Assembly: GCA_029061155.1 (NCBI GenBank)
Contig: JAIDSQ010000085.1
Location: 1-41,212, forward strand
Length of the DNA: 41,212 nt
Source of the DNA: Clostridia bacterium
GTDB taxonomy: Bacteria; Bacillota; Clostridia; Christensenellales; Borkfalkiaceae
Direction of reading: 5' to 3'
Part shown: one piece after another, positions 29,201 to 34,300 of the stretch
Layout: every line of letters begins with the position of its first letter
Numbering within the stretch: position 1 is the stretch's first letter
The notes under the pieces: model-generated
What the model saw: the letters and a program-made list of their open reading frames with translations, nothing else
Told to the model about the DNA's origin: nothing
The model's database searches: none
Made by a program: the position numbers and the translations under genes

Positions 29201-31152
29201 ACGGCAACGTTGTAGATGCTTACAATGCAGTTGAAGGCGTAAATTACTACATCACGGCATATATAACCGATTACAACTATACGTTTGCAGACGGCCTTGA
29301 AACGAGATTTGTTTACAGATTAGATTCCGAGGGAGATATTATCCCCGTTGAAAAGACGACTATAGGCGAAATTAAGTTTGTTGAATCTTCAATCGAGTAC
29401 GACGGCGAGGCTCACACGTTTGAAATCGTCGACTGGGATTACCTCAGCATTTACTTCGATATAACAGGTTCAAAGCTTACCCAGACCAGAGTCGGCAAAT
29501 ACAGCGTAACGTTAATCATAATCGATACAACGCTCGCAACATTTGAAAACAGCTCGTCGCGCAGTCTGACTCTCAGATTCGAGATAACGGAAAGAACCTC
29601 CGAAACTGTTGAGCTTGCTCTTCCCGTAATCGAAACGACAGAGTACACCTACGACGGCACTGAACACACCTTCGTAATCGAAAACTGGGCAGACCTTGAA
29701 GGCAAAGTAGAGCTTGAAGGTGACAGCTTAATTCAGACGGAAGTAGGAACTTACACGGCAACCCTCCGCATTAAGAACAGCATTCTCTATGTATGGGCTG
29801 ACGGCAGCAACACCGTAACGGTAAGCTTTACTATAAAGGCAATTCCGTTGAAGGCTGAATGGATATTCAGTAATACCGACGTTCCTTACATTTCGTTCTT
29901 AACGTCAACGGCAGTCGGTTACAGCGTAAGAAACGACATAGCGGTTCATGCGGAAGAAATGGTAAGATACGAAATTACCGACTACTACGGTAACGTAATC
30001 AATGAAGACGATACCGTTTCGGGCGTAAATTACTACATCACCGCAATCATCACCGATCCCAACTATGCGTTTGAAGAAGGATTTGAAAACAGATTCGTCT
30101 ACAGAATCAGCACGGACGGCGAAATTATCCCCGTACCCAGAACAACTATAAACGAAGTCAAGTTCGTAGCTGACACAATCACTTACGACGGCGAGGCTCA
30201 TACGTTTGAAATAGCTGACTGGAACGCGCTTGAACCTTACATTCAGGTTATCGGTTCGCTGACAAAGACGGAAATCGGTGAATACAAAGTAACCATTCAC
30301 ATTATCGATAAGACGCTTGCAACGTGGGAGAACGGCACGGCGCTTGACAAGACCATTCTCTTCCACATCATCGAAGACGCGTTAAACGTTTCGTTTGAGC
30401 ATCCTATAATCGAAATTGAAAGCAAGGAGTTCAACGGAACCGCTCAGACCTTCCAGATTTCCAACTGGGACGAACTTAAAAAGTACGTTAAGATTAAGGA
30501 AGGACTTGACGCCCTCACGCAGACCGACGTAGGCACTTACACGATAACTCTCCAGATTGAAAGCGAAAGATTCACCTGGAAGACCGACAGCGAAGAAGAC
30601 AGCACCGCAGACTTTGTACTTAAGTTCAAGATCGGTAAACGTAAGCTTGCCGGTACGTGGGACCGTTTCAATCACGTTCCTAAACTCGTACTCAGCGGCG
30701 AAGATCTTCCCGAAGATATGCTTGTTGCTGAAATCACCGACAGAAACGGCTTAGCCGTTGAAATCGAAGCTTTGGAAGTTGGCGAAACCTATCTCGTAAC
30801 CTACTCGGTAAGCGAGCAGTACGATGAAAGCTATACCCTTCCCGTCTCGATGCGCGCACAGCACTTCAGAGTAGTAACCGACGGTAACACCGACCTTCTC
30901 GACGGTTTCCCTGCAGAGCAAGAACGTGAAGAGGCTGACAACACCCTCACAAAGATTGTATTTGCAGTAGTAATCATTCTTGTATTGTTCCTTGTAACGA
31001 TAATAATTTGTTTCGTATACATAATAATTGCAAGAAAGAAAAAGGCAAAGCAGGATGCTGAAAAAGAGCAAGCTGAAAATTCCGAAGATGAAGGGTCGGA
31101 GGAAGATGAAGGTATGGACGAGGATGCTAATTCCTACGGCACGCCCAACTAA
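8275..31152 (+). CDS. Giant (7625 aa) repetitive surface protein, Ig-like/MBG-YDG-type repeats, C-terminal TM anchor
   Basis: RBS AGAGG. Signal peptide MKSVRSKILSVVLIALFAIVTGITGTFFMNRTVNAAA. Dozens of repeats with YNG/YDG...Y...A.TY...L....NY.W.DG...Y...I.K....P. C-terminal TM IVFAVVIILVLFLVTIIICFVYIII followed by a basic then acidic tail; no LPXTG-type motif. Confidence 0.85.
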   Translation: MKSVRSKILSVVLIALFAIVTGITGTFFMNRTVNAAAQSETQTVSEDTAYVAPDEGSSYAAINRPTFYTGSLDENDDVKYTAVPGGAYNTAFTYSTTQSQYVQLKGYDPATMTYALSNTTYMTAVEDATAKTLTVTVKNGAPATTAAAPYKITVKLRPDETSGNVENTWGDLFQDDKVYEIAVNKLSIDTPTFWRVVKTTDESGTATTKEERVTGEYVSVPYSASEPYTFKVKGYNANLFTPSVSQNAVTYVVSADGTEVTVTYPAALTVGTTRYFRLTLKDTSSMEWKDGTGSTARDYTIIVEKKAVKAPSLVDADKNADHVKTLSYNGGAQTVKFSPAYSGELTFTMPSTVSGVTGSGSFDATTGVFNALFTKAATYTVTVSLADTAKYMWEDNATPNTVYTVVMNKGVIKDGAITLNYYAHDSGRTAVSKVITEVTGGGAEFSHTIEYETSDFYYSLVGVNDSMISVSGYSTSYYLRANGFDNATNRYNFFVDYSYNSSYTNPIGTHYFFITPTTDYAWENGTTGTKTVSITVNKRAIAVPKIISGEISTDVNVTASANGIRSNKDTEIDFLYDGTQKKAYLNNYVGTIIQYNSSSPSGNYFTEEAYQGSTHYYFYYTNQGTYTLYLKLSNTSYYQWEDAVTNTSATRTYVMRIVTKALDDLETYNLVTYGKDSSYASANRKPVTITQDGVNYRYVMEYPLTAQYFAIEELQGNYLTVNVSNASILGARTWANDNTEYRFDVTTSATVASHWISFVPKTGYGWSDGKNDTRYLYIQVKKHIVDFPSISNGVWLDGENYRDYAGNIVTDVTGKGIISKINNVDYYNKITYEYNHGNNVFLYLPYVVEDGIQLYIQNDGFRNNGSYSISNFDTNSGGNGVIRFWYHALQTGSNLAYLRIRLPDTNRYQWPDGSTGVVAYYLEITARKLTGDFELLYFGSDSNRSDLNKQVVVNKTQNSKDLNYTYHTPYSDTAQYFAVTDFVGYVSFAVNHTTYIDNQGIDTTRKYAMFYIKGGQNPYTCVYTITPSSNYCWEDGATGGRSVTVVVDKIKVEAPKLATPEEDTYDLATVDSTTTKDTTVVTYTYDGATHPIYVSGYQGTAIITATFSTGAVGGVTGSGHSISNNAAGISVGQYYWYAKNVGMYTYTFSLANTNRYEWDDAAEGGSASRVFRLQINKKKINEVTHPLNYYGSDTGFSVNNKQQVMDTVLSAGLSYSTYYTSNYYYCFTLDGLYDVNLKENLVSVAIPANTPINYNSNYMINVGANATTGEWRFRIDQYHATSYGSIIRQCLIQFTPTNNYCWDDGATNETRNVYISIIKRPVDVPELNSLIGDETNEDGEVENSYGATYNATTRTAYYTYQEGADLGMYIGGYSAFITRTASADSTVKNENNGYTFTAAKVNTYTLTMTVSNTTFYEWNDDVKTGSRVFTIIISKAKVAIPTLIYTDDAYGTAEKTGATITDGYNAVVEFRAKNHYFNILGYDNTRMAAPTLSNPNSMAGGWKYDSDYNGYVIYLTQGSGNNRVGKVTFTVSPDANHEWDVKDGSEGSARQFIIEVKKARITLPEFEFADAGSGGFTKTLTYNGTQQTATLLNASQDYFTVTKSGSSANGDEWQVAAKKYLLKVTNAGTYTLTLAPVGNYEWDDATATGNRIYTVIVERMELEAPKLAYYGADATYAAGSRVTDSDVGFIRVNYNPNIPQSGSYYFTFEGYSHITSAYFDISTSNNTNYMTTAFDDANSRIKLSVIHYSTDLTRTAGWTFYLTPKANYCWKTASSTVDFAQKSFVVYVDKLEIALPTVYVEDGDNFANNYKTVTYNGQNQRISFLNFANSGITHTLSHSTMTVDWTTEAFGEEQPDGSKAKVSVRNFYAKNAADYSITLSISNTSYYKWENNATNPVYHLVIDRQEVEIPKFYRLDSSDAPITDPDDPDYIHQDTRQAYVSYSTLTGYKFVLQNYAGGTYYSASVSEATLKTALTGTDYFLTLAAGVNRKDYTLTVTPNSNYKWKGEGYDAKVYTITVQQVKVSLISLYDPIKGEVIEGNRYTAVYNATNQNIVFMPTISAVNNNHFNYSTDVIAVYNTYAGNESYRLTPSAGSKITIDGVTVDSSYMAQSTVGTYDYRVRLISDNYVWDNGNSWNTYRQYIFVIAPKEIPRLEYYYNDVKYDNNTVTDEYSRTTRAVYCVVPEGSTADLNEYSVSLRNTSYFSAVQQSTYDGRPAFLVRVAAFAPADYYFTITTINGNIMWTGEGVRTASEYHFVVTKATLAEPVFNLIESAATDDDPTAMKDTPIESGHTVEYTGNYYRIKFTGAHSSEVSIGGVSGAPALSDASSTGASWSNATMECIRTAVNANTYTVRVSVRDTNLYQWAGGLTYRDYTFIISRKQVTAPVYTFTGGAYNSSDVQVVDGDTYSTVFNNANQFFKLSVEETAAISSFDTGTSNSSYRLTADSSQWAASKYYYFYQRYVANYTVKVNLSSNYCWIGGSTDPLTYRFNITRMSVAAPEFDEDWLINNGFTYTLNGDTLSVVYCNKGVTAHIKGYDTNLMKNDYWWYPNNNQNYSGYRPTTNSTDQWIAFNANCSWVNNASYPYKIQIDLKDTVNYQWVGGGTSALIYNMHIIKQDVVAPNMYQVTVQNGEEGDYEVETLISTSQLEVTYDVNGYDVRIKDVNKDQVTFALSAVNWNGGSISGVNLAWADGSTEGNYHLVTAGTYTIYVRLRNTSYFQWAGSTNTDQRVYTVIINRQEISLPTLEDGVTQTDGSFKKSVVYDGNAQPLKILTNYDLTRTGGTNFSDLGDPDRTVAGCITYPGAVHVGTYSVILGFNGTGNANLNFIYANGTQTQTFTLEITPKPIAVPYIINGDGLEDNGTVDGTRKTVIYTADTAGRSMLVRGYNATEMTYSWNGTTMSTYTDEALNELILKATAQNAASYSLTFSLTNDYMWQTTGGVDRAAKTLTLQITQKVVSAPTPYITANADYISTVENGATRKDINLTFNGEQQGFTVTFAENVELGVGISGTVTHTVVDASQNLHSYTALNATSYWVRFYIYNTTNYKWADGLSDTYRYIYIIIKPKTVSIPTIVANDEYDDNTSRWTGSYKYVDYNTGNRYIVIDGYDSNLMNYSKTSSLNLLATTTPAPAEGEGGDAETTTPTTPAKNYLTFYAVAVNTYTVTFTLSHSSNYIWETGNTNGQSLYLVINKKAVTVPTIEGVNGNTKEVVFNGANQSMVLSPWDANEVLMYDKTGTLQVSSTNPNEFLAMNYLNNTGYMVRVRLTNYSNYRWADNGADDRYYYLKITPQAVDLPTIVEEDDKATATYDHAKGIKTVTFNTYSQSIKVSVPYGKVKYPTYPSGMSLKDDSKWATSNELEYQATNATTYTIYFYLDSANYKWKDDVAYNNAKSLQFVINKIKVNRPAIVVEDLGDNGTIVGNQKTVEYTAYAQYMNIYAPFEFVSLTTYNSPGRDTDDNWKKNDTLNVWATNVNTYTFRFNLKNTGNMEWDNQTNGSVDMILKIDIKRLLMPAIEGYGSNMTQTVSYETDANGNPVTQYMYLTNIVDEHILTVSSYTSYSNTSYGTYRLNYVYDAENQRYVCSANDVFYTTGVNNYSITIHLANTNYRWTDGTTTDKTYNLRIERKAIDLPAYYEVSAGKDDDGKDIEILSPVNSGKAIFEYDGNDKKVRLTGVLNNIINYSDNSIASSSNGNKNGDLLESYDPKTGTLNYAASHVYLNYYSNTIDYQITLSLKNTKNYVWNDGNNGTGYKYFYVRINRKQITLPRIEGNTGTNMYYLDVPFNNQPQSFTLSGVDQNWMTATSYNTTTFPIEYKDGNKLVGDAEKDVRDNYVTLALKDTLNTSWTTSSSYDVGNKAYHLRIQVVKMILPSVVGNNTQKYTSDKYTFQYRDVWDSDYMTYTLNDIKNMSADYDADTKILTVTVAANAPITSYYVTFVLKNYNNMQWNTSYATSNKSVYIYLQKAQVTIPSIVDNGTSLKKSVTYSGKDQKIALKDYLRDVNADGTAKWMSYTLTSGPKFNGGAGVWNAKDETMEFSAQNVATYVVRVSTNAFCTFTDGSTYKDFTLEITKAIYDSPFFVDDGVGTTTATVKTFTFNFTVQNAVMSNVINDVNITDQIVWWRDITSYSNGTASDHRLQIKWDKDSNSATIGAEYIGTYWIRFQIADNAWANARWSTTTSNYIDYRIVINRAVLTVPTVVKTGLATNESISGRYKYSVYNGSFIVAQFKDIDATYLTWKDLTNYAGKDDDHKAVFTYDDDTKVLTLKAKYVATYTFRVYLKDINNTNWSGYSAGYNYTFDLGLVINKFNHAYPTVASGVSTSVTYTGTDINFTLQNVVQGTDRYEVTLGSMKEVSWDQGLLTLSAKDVGTYTVKVSIIDTDNSSWTSYTSRTFNFVINKKALSAELKFSSPVTEVNDAIDQGSNNWAAGVPVFLNVAITGLNPVEGETVGINAYWYNNNNSAVTTALTASGTNRYAIPTTLTKGTYYVVITHAAAADNYTLGTYKLKFVINSDPAKFTENDLVWQYSIGGNSKIQVTGSHNTPGTALDLTYAGAAYQFSITLNDIELQKLNVRLVSYSGDTTATDYKADTYCVSVVIGAYDSSYYFPQTTYHLYYTIAKAKFNMSQVKWDYSDPYTYDETAKSVEILGTSLPAGLTVASYTGNTSETNATEGKARGYTTGVTFTVSSQNYITPLQSDPSTYTGDFSWTCDWQINKAPIDVQWKPIVKVDEDNMIFNIPVLIDGGEKVTYSYEKWIEDDSYDEGGYWKQTEKVTYSQVEVTYRVTPKLTDGTFSTVNYATNYKLVPFEDQGTVAHEFTVGGSQIPVMFKVLVNGKTGTQFPYTGSAYVATISVDQDDEGRISVVDNSVKVTYTRLSDGTNMGSTAPVAVGKYKVVITLNYNIKDAGDSSSISSKVEDEFEIIKGTIDTSMLVWKIDHTGGVGKCTYDAAQGKWIDIYGAEVSKFVYDGNPYKLTLEGTDKLYGLTISGYSGLEATNKGDYQAKFIMTYDANSWEAPDFPNTLDWSISVAEIVLNTAYWNYANAFVYTLEDGSAVTRTVELQSLPKQLTDMVTAGTATVTYTGNSGSLAGTYTAKVTINVTNPNYTVVFPETLKDTLTWTIEQRKLTIPEESGQWTEFDGKSHDIMVEVCGADADWADFYDVSIRYSRDGSTYMNYSGYKDVLTDAYDAWFYELTLTIKSSINTKNATNAVWENESSDKQVVRFSVGKLTVTVTGWKGDYENTTAMTDYDAIVQPDMLGYTITDADGKEYTKDEAKLLGGGITLTVKPYVVSALTNNITLAYVDDNSKSYDYVTPYTGLEWLVNPELKADTADYDGTKHTFVIDNWEYYSDYLEFTSITDDEGKKIESASLEQTKAGTYSVYLKIKDTANASWKTTDGTIDRSKIIELTFTINAKMITIPTISDYEYTGSAINLATVLDKSFTDFVELSGNVSATNVGKYELKLKFKDADSCVWNDGSSDEKSINWNVNQRVLSTPDAGGWTVFDGEVHNLVKDCGYGDDWNTYFDVTVEYSADGSEFETFEGYETDKNYTAYKSGVYKIVFTIKSALNNGNENVVWSNFSTEAQTATVAVSNYSVTVTGWNANKEQSTVKLSDGSTASTKFFEYILRNSETNAIVTVEEVLTAGVGKGFTIELAVKSSYTDFVSIIYSNDSYKTYFFSTEKISIDKPEFRFSSYEFNATERTFEIVDWATKYNKYLEMDHPAEYLKQTNAGNYSVILSFKSNSVAAWADGSSDAYTLNFSITVKEIVKPALANAAYTGSEINILTQYIAEYGDDYIEIKSGDKYTDAGNYKLVLGLKYPESTKWQGGDNSDLTVNWSITQTKLVAPADSEKWTVFDAANHNLLELCNVQTNWNNYYTAKIEYSADGVTYSDFSGNVGYNAGSYKLTFHIKDDLNPDGASNVVWASTENTDDVEVVITVAKLEVKVIGWNEKANDSTVKLESGSLPASVTSYIFKDADGKEVTEAEVLASAQGVKFSKELVISDTDNVKVEYETAGLKRYYFVMSVHKMYIPQLSETSVEYDGKLHTFLINDWDLYTKYVEITADSDSLSQQDAKTYTIKLHIKDAMVSTWQDGSTDDVTLTFEITQIIVDGRWDTKNMPNTFVVTGTYPVENNSLVNVTYTDKDGKTADPTNLKEGETYTATVALNRSYTTNYKLDENIELTSVFTMPINYTRLNLPTIKDATRPYNGKAQTFQIGYWATTYVDYLEMEGSLTQTDTGKYEVTLTFKEGVHATWQDGSIDPVTLKFEITGVTVKATWDITGDAPVLDTSATDYAGGKLPEKLISYVFKDDKGNVAEAKDLVSDTTYYVTASISADYRLNFTFASDVQKVYVFFIRDGKIEPAQLKKLEKPTLLSDSKEYTGAELTFEIENWDTVYKTYLDIVDGSLKQTDADEYSITLRFKDGVAAIWSSGGMEDVVLKFTVTQRVLNGEWIFEEEGLEQPYFDLAEEGFELPEGLLEYVIKDADGKVVTAIKANVTYYITVSTTDVNYKFANGIETEKVFRLNTDNTLTEVVVKRMALPEFVQASIVYDGTAHEFEIVDFDEISSFVEVTGDNLTQTNVGKYKVTFHIKDTTVSTWVGGTTGDYSIYFEITSRTTALPVAMPSMADEKLVYTGSEITFAIANWAESYQDIIELSGDDLTQTIVGEYSVTLKIKDTSLFIWENGKLEDVTLKFEIVKAQVEGEWLLGDDVPYFAPDETTFGAYPEDMIEYTITDKDGNVIDFKDTQTCVTYYMKATIVNDNFEFAEGVQTTFAFRYTEGNVLFAVVVQLLDMPEFVQSSIEYDGEEHTFEVKDWAFLGQYLELSGASLTQTDVGEYSATFTITDTTLATWQNGTTRTVSIRFEITERTSGNTELELPAMETAEYTYDGTEHTFAIKGWADLADKVELSGDSLTQTEVGTYTATLRIKNSVLYVWADGTDTATVTFEVKAILVDAQWVYNDIDVPYLEDVSLDIVRYEVTDVNGNVVDAYNAVEGVNYYITAYITDYNYTFADGLETRFVYRLDSEGDIIPVEKTTIGEIKFVESSIEYDGEAHTFEIVDWDYLSIYFDITGSKLTQTRVGKYSVTLIIIDTTLATFENSSSRSLTLRFEITERTSETVELALPVIETTEYTYDGTEHTFVIENWADLEGKVELEGDSLIQTEVGTYTATLRIKNSILYVWADGSNTVTVSFTIKAIPLKAEWIFSNTDVPYISFLTSTAVGYSVRNDIAVHAEEMVRYEITDYYGNVINEDDTVSGVNYYITAIITDPNYAFEEGFENRFVYRISTDGEIIPVPRTTINEVKFVADTITYDGEAHTFEIADWNALEPYIQVIGSLTKTEIGEYKVTIHIIDKTLATWENGTALDKTILFHIIEDALNVSFEHPIIEIESKEFNGTAQTFQISNWDELKKYVKIKEGLDALTQTDVGTYTITLQIESERFTWKTDSEEDSTADFVLKFKIGKRKLAGTWDRFNHVPKLVLSGEDLPEDMLVAEITDRNGLAVEIEALEVGETYLVTYSVSEQYDESYTLPVSMRAQHFRVVTDGNTDLLDGFPAEQEREEADNTLTKIVFAVVIILVLFLVTIIICFVYIIIARKKKAKQDAEKEQAENSEDEGSEEDEGMDEDANSYGTPN
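28657..30132 (+). repeat. Near-identical tandem supra-repeat (period about 738 bp / 246 aa) inside the giant ORF
   Basis: The blocks starting at about 28657 and 29395 share long near-identical stretches (TACGACGGCACTGAACACACCTTCG; CAGACGGAAGTAGGAACTTACACGGCAACCCTCCGCATTAAGAACAGC; TCTCTATGTATGGGCTGACGGCA) at constant offset 738. A more diverged third unit begins at about 30180. Confidence 0.8.
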
Positions 31153-31190
31153 TAATTAGCGCATTAAGCGTTAAAATACCCCAACAACAG

Positions 31191-31219
31191 TGCGGGGCGC
31201 GGTTAAACCGCGCCCCGCA
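31191..31219 (+). terminator. Rho-independent terminator-like hairpin after the giant ORF
   Basis: TGCGGGGCGCGGTT-aa-ACCGCGCCCCGCA followed by TTTATG. Confidence 0.75.
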
Positions 31220-31233
31220 TTTATGTATATGAA

Positions 31234-31269
31234 TAATATGGAAAATTCACCTAATATGGAAAATTCACC
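31234..31269 (+). repeat. Two tandem perfect 18-bp direct repeats upstream of the M60 gene
   Basis: TAATATGGAAAATTCACC at 31234-31251 and 31252-31269. Confidence 0.85.
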
Positions 31270-31296
31270 GTGTTTTTAGTTTATATAATCATTAAT

Positions 31297-31325
31297 TTGA
31301 CTTTTTGACTATAATCATATAAAAT
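31297..31325 (+). promoter_or_regulatory. Putative promoter TTGACT-N17-TAAAAT
   Basis: Located 40-70 bp upstream of ATG 31365, directly after the tandem 18-bp repeats. Confidence 0.5.
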
Positions 31326-31364
31326 ATAAAATGTTATTTCATATAATTTCAAGGATGTTTATTT

Positions 31365-34300
31365 ATGAAAAGAAAGAAAAATTTATTAGCCGTTGCAAGT
31401 TGCGCGCTTGCGGCGTTGATTACTTTCGGTGTTGTCGGTTGTAAAAAAGATGATAATACCTATAACCCGACAGGACCCACATCACCTACGGAATCGACGG
31501 AAACGGTTTCAGTTAAAAACGGAAATGCCACCGAGATTACCGGCGGTTATGAAAAGGGTACTGCGCGTTCAACGCAGACGGCCGAGTATCTTGGCGCGGT
31601 TGACCATATAGTCAAACCCGTAGAAGGCGTATATGACGAACATGAAACTTACGGAGTAAGGGTATATCCCACTTACGGCAAAGTTTTAAAAGGTTATACT
31701 GCAGAAGAGAGAAACGGGCTTATGAAAGAAAGCCACGCGCTTGCTCCTTCGCCCACGTGGAAGTCTTTGGGCATTTACAATGCAATCGACTCCGAGGGTT
31801 ATCTTTTAAAGAACGGTCAGCGTATTCCCTACAACGCAAACGACGGTTCCGATGATGATGAAGAGGACGAGACAGGCGAAATCATTTCGGGCGGACTTGA
31901 GGAAGAAAGCGGCGAGACACAGGAAGAGGGTTCAACGACCGTCAACAAGCAGTATAATCAGCAATACAGAATGTTGTATAAACACACTGCGGCTCTCACT
32001 CATTTCGGAGGCGGACTTTCAGACGACGAACCGCGTATCGTCAAAAAGATTACGGCTTTAACGCATGCAAAGCTCGAATCGACAACAATCACAGGATTAT
32101 ACGCCCCCGCCGGTGAAGTTGTTAAATTCGAAATGTCGCTCAGCGACTATAAATCCGCAGGCGGACTCAGAGTTCTTATAGGACAGAATTATAACCTGTC
32201 CCAGCACGTTTCAATGGAAGTTTCGGGAAACGGCATTAAAGGTACGGGTCTGAACCGTATGCCGGATATACTCAGTATATTCCAGTATAACGACAAGACG
32301 GGCGCCGTATACAAGGACGGCGATACCGTTACGTTCTACGTCGGCTCATTCTTCGGCGGGCCTATCTATTTCCGTCCCATAAGCAACAGCGTCGAACGCA
32401 AAATTACCGTAACTATTTCAGGCGCTGTAAAATATCAGCACTTCATTCTCGGTTCAACCACTCCCGAAGAGTACGAGTTCAACAAAAATACGACCGCACC
32501 TTATTTCGATCTGGAAGTATTTGACTCCGTTCGTTTCACAACTCATAAATTTGCAGCCTCCGGCGGGCTTGCCCTTAAAGATTTCACATACGAAAACTGC
32601 ACGGACGCGGCTGTTCTGTGGGATAAGATTGCTGAAGTTTCAACCCGTGTAAGGTGGAACGGACTTTCGGGTGCGAGCGCTCCCGTATACGTCATCGGCG
32701 ACTGCTACATAGCGGCGGGCGCGGCGTTTGCGAACCCCGGAAGAAACGGCGTTGTCTGCCCTCCCAGCTGGCTTGCGGAAGCTCTCAATTACAACAGAAT
32801 GGTCAACAGCGGAAGCTGGGGCACCATGCACGAGTATAACCACTGCTGGCAGGGTTACGGCCTCAAAAACAGCGGCGAAGTCGGCAACAATGCGGTTACG
32901 CTCCTGTCGTATTCGCTCTATACGAGAATTTCTCAAAGCAGAACGGCGGCTCCCGGCTGGAATAACGGAGCATGGAACAGATTTACAGACCCTTCAAAAT
33001 CGCTTGGCGAACTTTTAAGCTTAGGTGCGAACGGAAGTATCCGCGAGGATTTGTCTGTATATGCAACTCTTATACATAATATCGGTCAGGATGCGTTTAT
33101 AGGCGCGGCGAAGGGCGGTAAGGACAGCGGTGCGAACGTTTACTTCAACAACCTCGTAAATTCCACACATCTCGATATGACCTACTACTTTAACGATGTA
33201 CTTCATCTCGGCGTAGGTTCCGCAAGAGGAATTTCGCAGGAAACGGCGGACGCGGTAAAGGCTAAAAACTATCCTATGTTCGTGCCCGTAGCCTCCGTAT
33301 ATCAGGTTGGCAGAAGTATAATTAAGGACGGTACAAAACAGTACATAACCACCGCACAGCCTTTCACTTACGGCAGCGGCGCGTTCACGATGGACTTCAA
33401 CAATAAAAACAATTTCAAGGCAGGTACTTTCGCAAGCAAGGCGCTGGTTATACCCGACGGTTTTACGGCAAAGGTCGTAAGCGTTACACAGCCCAAGAGC
33501 GGTAAGGTGGAATTGCTTGAAAACAATCAGGTAAAATACACCCCTCAGAACAGCGAGGACGGACTGTATTCGGGCAACTTCAGAGTAACGCTAAGCATTA
33601 CGAAGGACGACGGCGCTTTCAAAGTTGACAACGTTGACCTTGTTATAAACCTTAAACAGCAAACCAATACCGCATTGGACAGAACTACTTACGTTTACAG
33701 CGACGAGTCCATAGTACCCTCAACGGACGCCGTTTATAATGCGTCAACCAAGGCATTTGATTTCGGCAGTTACAGCACAACCGAAACAAAGAAAAACGTC
33801 TGCACGCAGGAAACCAATACTCAGATATGGCAGGCAGGTTGGAATTACGACGACGCTACGTACAATAAAGACAGTAAGAATTACAGAGTAATGCCTGTAA
33901 ACAAAACCTTGCAGACTATGGAAGGCGTAATGTATCTCTCCAAAGCAGGAGATTACCGTTTCACGCTTAAAGGCAGGGGCAAAGCGACTCTTTATCTGTC
34001 ATACGATAACGGTGCAACTTGGGAAAATGCGCTTACGATAAACAGACCGAGCGGTAACGCATACATAGATTCCGAATATTCCGCACATACGTTTACAACA
34101 GACCGTAACTATGTTTATTTCAAGGTTGTGCTTTTGGTGACAAAAGAGAACGACTTCTTCGGTGTAGGTATAGCTTCAAAACAGGCAGACGGAACTTTCT
34201 CTGCATTTGCCAATGCAAAGGATGCAATTACAAACCCCGGTGTACACAAAGCAATTACAGAAGAATCGGGTAAGAAGTTCCAAACGGAATACCGCTACCA

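Noticed and set aside
8275-31152. Many antisense ORFs (e.g. 17479-18201, 11149-11829, 25843-26391, 29905-30366) inside the giant gene
   Set aside because: They lie opposite a clear coding frame, have low-complexity or implausible composition, and show no RBS or family resemblance; they are by-products of codon usage in a long repetitive gene.
8275-31152. CRISPR-like or VNTR DNA array within the repetitive region
   Set aside because: The repeats are protein-domain length (hundreds of bp), diverged, and continuously coding; no short regularly spaced repeats with unique spacers were seen.
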